Part shown: one piece after another, positions 11,527-23,300 of the stretch
Layout of the letters: every line of letters starts with the position of its first letter
Position numbering within the stretch: the stretch's first letter is position 1
Source: Chrysomallon squamiferum
Lineage: Eukaryota > Mollusca > Gastropoda > Neomphalida > Peltospiridae
Assembly (NCBI GenBank): GCA_012295275.1
Contig: CM022674.1
Location: 15,348,953-15,412,952 of the forward strand
Direction: 5' to 3'
DNA length: 64,000 nucleotides
Translations under genes and position numbers: made by a program
The notes under the pieces: generated by a model
What the model saw: only the letters and a program-made list of their open reading frames with translations
Databases searched by the model: none
What the model was told of the DNA's origin: nothing

Positions 11527-11625
11527 CTCCCTTATACGATGCTGAAGCCCTTCAACGCCGTAGGTTCGTAAAACGAACCAAAGTTTCAGAGATCGAAACC
11601 GCCTGCTTAAAGGTATTCCCCAGTG
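11527..11625 (-). CDS. AADC copy 1 exon: [13 protein letters not shown] segment, donor mutated
   Basis: Ninety-nine bases, 33 codons: [20 protein letters not shown] then [13 protein letters not shown]. This is a hallmark segment of AADC, HDC and TDC enzymes. The acceptor is canonical, but the expected donor reads AG|ATAAGT; both duplicates (40,160 and 39,836) have AG|GTAAGT. The change is C to T on the plus strand at 11,526. Confidence 0.85.
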
Positions 11626-11853
11626 CTGATAAATGAACAAATTATTAATCAATTAATTGTCTGATGACTATATTGAACACTTACGACCCTAAGTAAACAT
11701 CAGGTATAGATATATGGATATATGGATTCTTTTCCGGCTGGCTTTGACGGAAAACAACCCAGGTAGTGAAATGATCGTACGATTTCGTTAATCTCTCTCA
11801 GCATAAATAACGATGAAAAATCTATATAGATTAATTAATTAATATTCACTTAC

Positions 11854-11944
11854 TCTGAAGTCAGTTGCTTCGTCTTCATGTTTATGTTGTAGATAGAGTG
11901 GATCAACAGTTAGAGCTCCCGATAACGTGTCCTGTTCTCTCATC
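11854..11944 (-). CDS. AADC copy 1 exon: DPLYLQHKH segment
   Basis: Acceptor TGCAG, donor GTAAGT. It encodes 30 codons containing LTVDPLYLQHKHEDEATDFR, the conserved stretch just before the [13 protein letters not shown] region of AADC-type decarboxylases. The exon is intact, ends in phase 0, and joins naturally to the next exon's HW. No counterpart was found beside copy 2. Confidence 0.8.
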
Positions 11945-12080
11945 CTGCAATAAATATATACATAGACAAACAAACAGTGATACGGACAGATAGACTGACA
12001 GATACATAGAGATAGACAAAAGAGTCCAGGAAATAGAGTCAAGACCACTCAGAAGTTAAATGTACAGAGTCACTGAAATG

Positions 12081-13094
12081 CTGGATCAAGATGGAAGGAT
12101 ATAAAAAGTTGCTTTTGAATGGGGTTGAACATCAGTCAGACAATGCCAGAAATGACCATCATCGAGTGAGGATGATGATCAAAATCAATTTTTGGCAAAT
12201 TATATAACAGCATCAGATCATGCACAAAACGTAGCAAAGGGCCTTGCTGACACCGGGTCAGCGTACAACAACATGTATAAATAGAAATCCATATAACCTC
12301 GCAGCAATAACAAACGTGCAGGTCAAAGATGAGAAATTTATTCCATTTACATAATGATGATATTTTGATCAGACTTAGTGTTACATTAACGTTACAGAAA
12401 ATTAGAGACGTAAGAAGTGTTTTGAGTCACAAAAATACCTAATAACGTGGAATTCCAACACGATAAGTATAATAGATTAAGGCAGCAATAAGTCTAGCTG
12501 ATCTGTGATTTATCTTCAAAGAGCCGACTGCTATGCTCATGGCAAATACTGAAATGATATCCACTTCAAACACAAGTATTTTAGTTTACTTTTTCTTTCT
12601 TTCTTTCTTTCTTTCTTTTTTTTTTTTTTTTGGTTTGTTTGTTTGTTTGTTTTGTTTTTTGTTCTTTTGTGTTTTTTGTTTATGATATTTGTAGATTATA
12701 CTTTATAACATTATTTCTCTTTGTTTAGACTCACGGAACTTGGAAAATTCCCCAGAGAGACGTCGGACATTAATATATGGGAAACACTGTCACTGTGGTC
12801 AGGTGTGTGGGATGTTACCTGTGTGACTGGGGTGAAAGAGAGTTCAAGAAAGAAGCGAGAATATCTGGCAAGAGAGAAAGACGTTTTGGCCAATTCTCTG
12901 CATTACAATTACGATACTATCATCTATAATGATCTACTATAATTGTCTATCATGTACAATCCTCAAGAGACATTAAATATACAATCGAGATCTAACTTGT
13001 ACAGTTTTTGTGTTAGGATGCATAACGATGACGATTATGATGGTGATAGCAGTAGTAGTAGCAGTAGAAGTAGTAGTAGTAGTAGTAATAGTAC

Positions 13095-13136
<42 letters not shown>

Positions 13137-13460
13137 AAGAATAGGAGAAGTGCTGGTAAAAAAGATCATCATAATAATAAAACTGATGATAACGACGACG
13201 ATAATGATTATGATGACGATGATGATGATGAAGACGAAAAATAAGAAGAAATAAACAAGAAATTTGAAAACAAAATGAACATAAAACTATCAGCAACATC
13301 ACTGCACGAAAAAATAATTACAAACATTTTGAAGTAAGTCTTCAGTATTTTAATTTAATTATAAAGCTAAAATGCCAGTTATAAAAATATTAAGCTGTGT
13401 GATGTGATTATTAGCTGCATATGACAATCTAGAAAAACTAGAATAAACTAAATACAATAT
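12081..13460. other. Intergenic region with one weak exon candidate and (AGT)n
   Basis: No recognised gene. A plus-strand frame from about 12,721 to 12,942, preceded by TTTGTTTAG and polypyrimidine, reads LTELGKFPRETSDINIWETL and then GVWDVTCVTGV; it has mixed composition and could be an exon, but matches nothing I know (probability about 0.2). An (AGT)n run lies at 13,048-13,136 and (TTTC)n near 12,590-12,615. Confidence 0.4.
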
Positions 13461-14380
13461 TTTCATTATTTTATAGTACGTATTCTCCGCTATATGGTGT
13501 ATTTTTTGTGTATGTATAGGTAGTTTTGTGTATATGCGTCTGTCTGTCTCTATCCATCTACCTACCTACCTGTCTGTCTGTGTGTCTGCCTGCCTATCTC
13601 CACGTACAACTGTCTGTCTGTGAACACTATATGTTTGTACATATACATTATTTCATTACGTTATTGTCTCTTTCTCTTTCTCTATGTATATACTCAGTTT
13701 ACTTGTAACTATAGCTATGTATGTACAAATGCATTGGTGTATTATTATTTGTATGACGCATACGTAATACAGTTTCTCTCTTTCTCTCTCTACATATTTA
13801 TCACAAAGGTGTATGTTAAAATACTAATTTATTCTGATTATTTTGTTATTTCTAAGTGTTCAGTTACTTGTACTTGACAATAAACTAAATATGTTCAGTA
13901 AACACACTCCACTGCTCATCTACATAACGACAGCTGCGCGTACGCGTGGCTGTGTACTGAGATAGCGCAGATATGTTACAATGACGTCACAACATAGAAA
14001 GTAGTCATAACATGAAAAAGTGAAATATTTATATGTAATTACTGTAGGCTTTTAACATATAGTGTTGTCGTCGTCGTTGTTGTTGTTGTTTGTATTATTA
14101 TTTGTATTATTATTATTATTATTAGTAGTAGTAGTAGTAGTAGTAGTATTGATGTTGTTATTGTTGTTGTCTACTTTTAGCTCGATGATATTACCGATGA
14201 CGATGGTGATGATGATAATCATAACAATAAACTAATATAATATTCACCATCAACATACACATAATATGTATAACCATTCATTTAGAAAGAGATGCAAACA
14301 TATCCATCCATCCATACATACATACATGCATGGAAACATGCATACATACTGGGATACGTGAATAATCATTTTTTTGTTTT
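13461..14380. other. Intergenic, low complexity; CRE-like site at 13,982
   Basis: CTGT/CTAC-rich simple sequence at 13,540-13,620, (GTT)n and (AGT)n at 14,065-14,150. A GC-richer patch at 13,925-13,990 contains the palindrome TGACGTCA and several CpG-rich words; it could be regulatory but no gene start was tied to it. Confidence 0.4.
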
Positions 14381-14387
14381 TGTTGTT

Positions 14388-14462
14388 GTCTCGATAGCGG
14401 AACGGTAACATCGTCCGCCTTCCGAGTACGGGCGAATGGGTGTCATACGTTCCAGTTTCCTC
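14388..14462 (+). ncRNA. tRNA-like segment, possible SINE head
   Basis: The stretch contains an A-box-like TAGCGGAACGG and, about 45 bp later, a B-box-like GTTCCAGTT, with a CCGAGTACGGG element between. Spacing is right for a tRNA-derived SINE promoter, but the ends do not form a convincing acceptor stem, so a functional tRNA is unlikely. The following 70 bases are GC-richer than the surroundings and may be the SINE body. Confidence 0.3.
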
Positions 14463-14749
14463 AGCGGCATCTGACGCAGTTTGTGACGTCGTGACCGGAC
14501 TTTGTTTCCTGAGCCAGTGCGTAACCGAATATTCTCTATGTGCAGAGTCTAATCAGATGTACATAAGACAGAAAATATTCAAATCATAAAATACATACAT
14601 GTATACATTCACATACAAACATAAATAATGTGTAAATACATGGACATATTTATAAATATAATTTATTTTCTAATTTAACACAGATGTTAACATTTCAAAG
14701 CTGGAGTTATTGAAGACAAAATTTAAATAGAATAATAAAAACTACTTAC

Positions 14750-15084
14750 AATGTACGGAAGATGGTTGCTGCAAGCACAGATGGTGAACACACACATTAA
14801 CAATCGACAAAGATCGTAGGAAAACGTCTGTTCGTTGTATTTCAAATGTGCCGTCTGATTCACTCCGTTGTTTGCCACCGACGACGTCGACGGCAACAGC
14901 ATGGTATCCAGGGTGCATATGAAACAGATAAACAGAGCGAAACACGTGAGAATAACAAAAAACACTGCAAACCCGTCACCCAGTTTGTACGGAAGGAATC
15001 TGCAATGGTCCACACTTGCAAAGCTGCCGTTGGCGGCTTCTATAGATGGTAAGATCCCTGCTAGAGTTGCCAGAAACCAAATCC
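14750..15084 (-). CDS. Rhodopsin-like GPCR exon, TM4 to TM6 (partial gene)
   Basis: Bounded by CTTAG (acceptor) and GTAAGT (donor). One open frame begins IWFLATLAGILPSIEAANG (TM4 and the start of extracellular loop 2), continues SFASVDHCRFLPYKLGDG with the loop-2 Cys expected to pair with TM3, then FAVFFVILTCFALFICFICT (TM5). A short Ser/Asn-rich third loop with two N-x-S/T-like sites follows, then LCRLLMCVFTICACSNHLPY, a TM6-like segment. Family A is the best reading; TM6 lacks the classic CWxP (ICACSN instead). The exons for TM1-3 and TM7 were not found nearby. No ligand can be named. Confidence 0.55.
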
Positions 15085-16344
<1,260 letters not shown>

Positions 16345-17160
16345 TTTTTTTTAAATGGAGTAATCAGTGGAGCAAGTGCTGGCAGAATAAGTTATGATCA
16401 ATCTCCTGTAGGGCTTTCTTATCTTTGGGATAAACAAACAAATTAGTGAGTTTATCAAATAATTCATTATTAAATATGACATCTATATTATTAAACTCGT
16501 TATTATTTAACTGATAGTTTAGTTCATGCACTGTATTAATATAAATATTATTACAGAAATCATCTTGTTTTACTATTGTCCCACTTTCTGGTTTCTCAAA
16601 AATTTGTAAATCAATATATTTTTCATTAACATATTTACGTTCTGTTTAGATTTTACAGTAATCCACAAAACTAGAGTTTTTACAGGTAAATGTACCTAAA
16701 TTTCTGTATTCTCCAACATAGCTGTTTAGAATATGTAAACTAGTATATTTACACAAATTGCAAAGTATATTGCCATAATTATCTTCTTTTTCTTGGTGTC
16801 CATACTTTTTCTTTTAAGAGAAATATTATGTAGTTCTAAAGTGTAGGTGTCATCAAATTGTTCAATACTTCCATTGTCTGTGTTATGAATTACACAGTGA
16901 TCGTCAGAAACGTGGTATTAAAACCAACCGGTTAATCAAATGATTTCATATTTTGCTGACGTAACTACAAGTTCATTCAGACATTATAACTTTTACATAT
17001 ATTGCAAGATTACTTTTGATAAAAAGAGCAGTACTGCATCTACTGGAGATAGATATCCTATTTTGTGTATACAGCATCTGAAATCCTGGTACTTCTGTTT
17101 GGTCACAATCACGTTGTTGCCAGCCAGGGCCTATGAGGGTGTGGTCCAGTCGGTACTTTG
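16345..17160 (-). mobile_element. Degenerate non-LTR retrotransposon fragment, endonuclease region
   Basis: Read on the minus strand, about 16,830-16,660 gives YGNILCNLCKYTSLHILNSY then EYRNLGTFTCKNSSFVDYC, the spacing typical of the C-terminal part of the LINE AP-endonuclease (LC, LxILN, G-xx-G-xFTC, S-VDY). After one stop the frame continues to about 16,360 with KALQEIDHNLFCQ. Further upstream on the same strand (17,080-16,950), RISISSRCSTALFIKSNL resembles the central R-GG-A-F/I segment. The element is truncated and interrupted; no reverse-transcriptase part is attached. Confidence 0.5.
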
Positions 17161-17675
17161 ATCTGCGTATGCTTGTTTCATTGTGTTATATCTGTTATGT
17201 CTCGAGGCCTAAAAGGGGTCTTGTATAGCGTTTCAAAATGTATCTTGGAGGCCCTGCTGTCAACCATCTCTATAATTTCAAACTCTGGCAGATGAAGGAA
17301 TGGGTAAGCTAAGGTAATGTCAACTGAAAGTATAAAACAACAAAATAGTTTAACATATAATTTCAATATTTATATTTGTCCATTAAATTCTGGCAACTGT
17401 TTTTTTTTTTTTTTTTTTTTTTTTTTTTGATATATTCTTTACATTTTTGTTCTGCCATATATCATCCAAGAATAAGAAAGACTTTTACGTTAAATTGTTT
17501 TGGAATTTCTTTAAATGTATGGTGATTTATGTATAGAGAGATTTCAACATACCAGAAAAACCCAATTTTTAAATTAAATCTGATATAGGAATTCTAGGAT
17601 TATTATTGTTATTATTATTGTTATTGATGTTGTTATTATAGATATTAATCTTATCATTATTACTATTATTATCAC

Positions 17676-17721
<46 letters not shown>

Positions 17722-19732
17722 GATTACGGAAGAAAAAGCATGTTTGTGAGCCACCTCTGTCACCCGTTCTGACCACCATTGATGTTTTCTCAGTTAAAAT
17801 GTGGAGCAGTAAGAAAGTAAAAACCTGGTTAATGAAAAACAATACTACAAAGTAATCTTCTTAGAAGCAGGAACTGGATATTAGGTTTTCAAATTTATTT
17901 TTTTGATGATAATAACAAAGTACATAAATATGCTTAATGTAATTTCGAGATATTGTTTTAATTTGTTAAGAGAAACCACACTTTGCTGACAATAAATATT
18001 TTAAGCTGGTATTATACTGTTGTAAAAATATAGTTTAAGCACATTTTTTGTGGAACCAAATGATTATTTAATTTAAAAAATGAAATCACTGACCTTTGTT
18101 AATAATAAATTATGATATCAGAAATATAATTATGTTCTTTACGAATATTATCGCCTTTATTGTGATGTCATGCACTGACTGTGCAAAGAAAAAAACGCTT
18201 TCTAGACTAAAGATATGACCACCTTTTAATGGTTTATTCAGTCAAGTTTTATTTAGATATTTTAACAAAACAGTGTAAGCATGTTAGAAGATTGATTAAA
18301 CAGACAGTGTAGTAATTTTACATCTCTATAATTAATTCTGAATAAAAGTTAATGCAGAGGTTTGTTCTAAGAACCTGTTAGATGAAATATGTGGATTAAT
18401 CATAATAGCACTGTTGAAATGTGAATGTTTGCGTGTGTGTGCGTTTCTTGAGAGCATACGCATGTGTGTGTTTTCTTTCTTTGAATATTTCGCTCATATT
18501 TTTTTTTCTGGGGATTTTATACATTTTATTTTAGTGAAAGTCTTCACACTTTGTCAGGAAAGGAAGTGATCTTTTTTAAATAAGTAAAACAGCAGCTAAA
18601 ACACACTGAACCTTTTTTTCAATAATTTAATATTAGTCCAGTGATAAGAATTTTTTAGCTTCATCCTTGCAGAATGGTTCATGGTTGATTGTAGTAAGTT
18701 AGGAAATTTAACAAAATATATAGTGTCTTAGGAAAAAGCCAGAATGTTGTTTTTTTTCTACTTGTTTTTCTTATTATTCTGTGACTACCTGTTTTAGTAA
18801 TTTTATTTTGAAATTGAAATATTATCTTTATTTCAGGCAGCTGAGTTTTATTACCAGACTTTGAAAACAGAACTAAAACTGAAGTCTATAAATAGCATCA
18901 TGGAACTGACTTTTTTTTTTTTTTTCTTTTTTTTTTTTTTTTCATGTATTTTTTTAACAGTTTCTTCTCTGTATAACAAAAAGTTTGGATTTTTAGGAAT
19001 ACACTTATTAGTTAAAATAGCTTTTGCTATAGCACAAACATGTACCCCACAGTTACTTCTATCAATCTGTCTGGCATTTCAGAGTAATTAACAAAAGTCC
19101 GTCTGGTTGATCTCTGTCACCATTAACTAAAATCTTCTGACCAAACCAATCACAATCTACTATATGAATATGTTGATTTCTCAGATGTTTTTTTTTTTTT
19201 TTTTTTTAACAGACCTGAATACATTGATGAGGCTGCAATTCAGGCAGCTATCATGTAGAAGAATGTGGTTTTATGACAGTTATACAGTCAATGTGAGTGC
19301 TAACAAAATATACCAATGTTTGCATCGCTATTGGATGGTAATCAATGAAGTGTTCTCTTTGTCTCTCACTCAATTTTTTCATACTAAAACGTAATATCTT
19401 TAATGATACACTGTTTATTATACTCTTGTCGTCAAATGATAACAATGATCTGCATGTTTGTAAATCTGTTACGTTTATGTCATTTACAGGTTTCATTTCA
19501 CAATTCTTAATTTCCAAACTATCAACTTCACACAAAAACAAGAATCCATTTTCCGTTCTTTTGTGCAACAGACGAATTAAGCCTGTATGATGGTCCATCA
19601 AGTTCTAGCAGTTTTCATGTCATGTAATGTTATTTGGTTCGTTTCTTTGTTGTCTAACATTTCTACAGTCTGATACTACTAAGACTTCGGTCAAACCAGG
19701 TTCTCTTCAGTTTTGTATAAATTTGCTTTCAT
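17161..19732. other. Mostly non-coding; (ATT)n and weak exon candidates
   Basis: (ATT)n at 17,600-17,720, poly-T at 17,400-17,428. A minus-strand frame at 17,366-17,178 reads VDITLAYPFLHLPEFEIIEM after a TTTCAG, and plus-strand pieces after TTTCAG at 18,838 (AAEFYYQTLKTELKLKSIN) and after TTAACAG at 19,212 (PEYIDEAAIQAAIM then stop) look exon-like but are short and unrecognised. A 116-codon minus frame at 19,601-19,251 has no family features. All are below 0.25 each. Confidence 0.35.
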
Positions 19733-20138
19733 GATATGTTTGCTGACTTCACTCAAACCCACGTACTGTTCACTGTTGTTACTTGCCTTCATGATATGTT
19801 TAGTGACTTCACTCAAACCCATGTACTGTTCACTGTTGTTACTTGCCTTCATGATATGTTTGCTGACTTCCTCATACCCACGTACTGTTCACTGTTGTTA
19901 CTTGCCTTCGTGATATTTTGCTGACTTCACTCATACCCACGTACTGTTCACTGTTGTTACTGGCCTTCATAGCTTTAGTGACTTCACTTAAAAACCCAGG
20001 TACTGTTCACTGTTGTTACTGGCCTTCATAGCTTTAGTGACTTCACTTAAACCCAGGTACTGTTGACTATAGTTCCTTGTTATCATGATATGTTTAGTGA
20101 TTTCACTCAAACCCAGGTACTGTTCACTATAGTTACTT
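19733..20138. repeat. 60-bp minisatellite running into a gap
   Basis: About seven units of the type gacttcactcaaacccacgt, actgttcactgttgttactt, gccttcatgatatgtttgct. Later units lose CCTTCATGATATG segments. The array is cut by the N gap at 20,139, so its true length is unknown; the satellite begins directly on the other side. Confidence 0.88.
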
Positions 20139-20338
20139 NNNNNNNNNNNNNNNNNNNNNNNNNNNNNNNNNNNNNNNNNNNNNNNNNNNNNNNNNNNNNN
20201 NNNNNNNNNNNNNNNNNNNNNNNNNNNNNNNNNNNNNNNNNNNNNNNNNNNNNNNNNNNNNNNNNNNNNNNNNNNNNNNNNNNNNNNNNNNNNNNNNNNN
20301 NNNNNNNNNNNNNNNNNNNNNNNNNNNNNNNNNNNNNN
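20139..20338. other. Scaffold gap (200 N)
   Basis: Exactly 200 N, the same length as the gap at 53,580-53,779, so a placeholder and not a measured distance. Confidence 0.98.
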
Positions 20339-23300
20339 ACTTGTTTCCCTCTTTACTAAGGTCATTATTTACCTATCTGCCTACTTTATTTCTTACTAAG
20401 ATAATTTTTGATTACTTAGTTACATTGTCACTAAGATAGGTTACTATTTTTTGGTTGCTTCCTTTAGTTAGGTCATTATTTACGAACTTACTTTCTTACT
20501 TAGATATTTTTAATGTACTAAGTTATCTTCTAACTTAATTACCTTTCCATGTTTACTTAGGTCATTATTTACCTATTTACATATTTTCTTCCTTACTTAG
20601 ATAATTGTTATTGTACTTAGTTACATTGTCACTTACTTAGGTTACATTCTCATTAAATTAGTCATTATTCACGAACTTGACTTTTTCCTACTTTGATATT
20701 TTTTTAATTTACATTCTAGGTCATTATTTACGAACTTATTTCCATTCTTATTTACTTTCTTTCTTACTTAGATAATTTTTAATGTACTTAGTTACATTGT
20801 CACTTACTTAGGTTATTAGGTTCCTATTTATTAGGTATTATTTACGAACTTTTTTTGATAACTTAGGTCATTATTTTTTTCTTTTCTTACATAGATAATT
20901 GTTAATGCACTTAGTTACATTGTCACTTACTTAGGTTACTATTTACTTACCTATTCGCTTCCTTCCTTACTTAGGTCATTATTTTTACGAACTTACTTAC
21001 TTTTTACTTAGATATTTTTAATGTACTAACTTACATTTCACTAAATTAGTTTCTTGAATCTTTCCTTACTTAGGACAATATTTTACGAACTTCCTTATTT
21101 ACCTTCTTACTTAGATAATTGTTAATGTACTTTCTTACATTCTTAGAATTAAGTTACTATTTATTTTATTTCCTTTGAAACTTTATTTATTTCCATTCTT
21201 ATTTTTTCTTTTCTTACTTAGATAAGTGTTAATGCATGTAGTTACATTCTCACTTACTTAGGTTACTATTTACTTACAGATTCGCTTCATTCGTAACTTA
21301 AGTCATTATTCACGAACTTACTTTCATTTTTAATTAGATATTTGTTAATGAACTAACTTACATTCTCACCTACTTAGATGCTTGTTCCATGTTTACTTAG
21401 ATCCTTATTTACCTATTTACATACTTTCTTTCTTAGTTAGATAATTGTTAATGTACTTAGTTACATTGTCACTTACTTACGTTACTATTTACTTACCTAT
21501 TCGCTTCGTTCCTTACTTAGGTGATTATTTCTATACTTACTTACTTTCTTACGTAGATAATTGTTAATGTACGAAGTTGCATTCTCACTCAATTAGTTTC
21601 TTGAATCCTTGCTTACTTAGGTCATTATTTACGAACTTACTTACTTACTTTCTAACTTAGATAAATGTTAATGTACTTACTTACATTCTGACTGAATTAG
21701 GTTACTATTTATTTACAGACTCGCTTCTTTGATAACTTAGGTCATTATTTCCATTCTTATTTAGTTTCTTTCTTACTTAGATACTTGTTAGTGCACTTAG
21801 TTACATTGTCACTTGCTTAGGTTTCTATTTACTTACTGATTCGCTTCCTTGGTAACGTAGGTCATTATTCACGAACTTTCTTTTTTACTTAGATATTGGT
21901 TAATGTACTAACTTATATTCTCACTAACTTAGATAATTGTTTCCCTCTTTACTTAGGTCATTATTTACCTATCTACCTACTTTCTTTCTTACTAAGATAG
22001 TTTTTAATGTACTTAGTTACATTGTCACTTACATAGGTTACTATTTACTTACTTATTCGCTTCCTTGCTTACTTAGGTCAATATTTACGAACTTACTTAC
22101 TTTCCTTCTTACTTAGATAATTGTTAATGTACGAAGTTGCATTCTCACTAAATTAGTTTCTTGAATCCTTGCATACTTAAGTCAATATTTACTAACTTAC
22201 TTACTTACCTTCTTACTTAGATGATTGTTAATGTACTTTCTTATATTCTCACTGAATTAAGTTACTATTTATTTACTGACGCACTTCCTAGGAAACTTAG
22301 TTCATTATTTCCATTCTTATTTACTTTCTTTCTTACTTAGATAATTGTTAATGTACTTAGTTACATTGTCACTTACTTAGGTTACTATTTACTTACCTAT
22401 TCGCTTCCTTCCTTACTTAGGTCATTATTTCTATACTTACTTTCTTTCTTACTTAGATAATTGTTAATGCACTTAGTTACATTGCCACTTACTTAGGTTA
22501 CTATTTACTTACTGATTCGCTTCCTTGGTAACTTAGGCCATTATTTACGAACTTACTTACTTTCTTACTTACATATTTCTTAATGTACTAACTAACATTC
22601 TCACCTACTTAGATTCTTGTTTCCATGTTTACTTACGTCCTTATTTACCTATTTTACATACTTTCGTTCTTACTTAGATAATTGTTAATGTACTTAGTTA
22701 CATTGTCACTTACATAGGTTACTATTTACTTACTTATTCGCTTCCTTGCTTACTTAGGTCATTATTTATGTACTTACTTACTATCTTACGTAGATAATTG
22801 TCAATGTACGAAGTTGCATTCTCACTAAATTGATTTCTTGAATCCTTGCTTATTTACGTCATTATTTACGAACTTACTTACTTACTTACTTACTTTGTAA
22901 TTTAGAATAAATGCTAATGTACTTACTTACATTCTGACTGAATTAGGTTACTATTTATTTACAGACTGGCTTCTTTGATAACTTAGGTCATTATTTCCAT
23001 TGTTATTTACTTTCCTTCTTACTTAGATAATTGTTAATGCACTTAGTTACATTGCCACTTACATCGGATACCATTTACTTACTTATTCGCTTCCTTGCTT
23101 ACTTAGGTCATTATTTATGTACTTACTTACTTTCTTACGTAGATAATTGTTAATGTACTAAGTTGCATTCTCACTCAATTAGTTTCTTGAATCCTTGCTT
23201 ACTTAGGTCATTATTTACGAACTTACTTACTTACTTTCTTACTTAGATAATTGTTAATGTACTTACTTACATTCTCACTGAACTAAGTTACTATTTATTT

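Larger units (their letters stand above)
9939..11944 (-). pseudogene. Aromatic-L-amino-acid decarboxylase 3' exons, copy 1 (inactivated)
   Basis: Four exons of a group II PLP-dependent decarboxylase of the AADC/histidine/tyrosine-decarboxylase type, which makes biogenic amines: 11,944-11,854, 11,625-11,527, 10,754-10,649 and 10,412-9,939. They encode the C-terminal part; the PLP-lysine exon and everything upstream are not in the window. All junctions are phase 0 and the exon order is normal. Two lesions break it: a 4-bp duplication in the third exon (frameshift) and a splice donor changed from GT to AT after the second. The copy is probably a non-functional remnant, although its last exon is clean. 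The exact substrate class cannot be told from these exons. Confidence 0.8.

Noticed and set aside
13925-13990. Promoter with CRE site
   Set aside because: TGACGTCA is present but no transcription start or first exon could be linked to it.
19251-19601. 116-codon minus-strand gene
   Set aside because: Single uninterrupted frame of unremarkable composition, without domain, splice or duplicate support.
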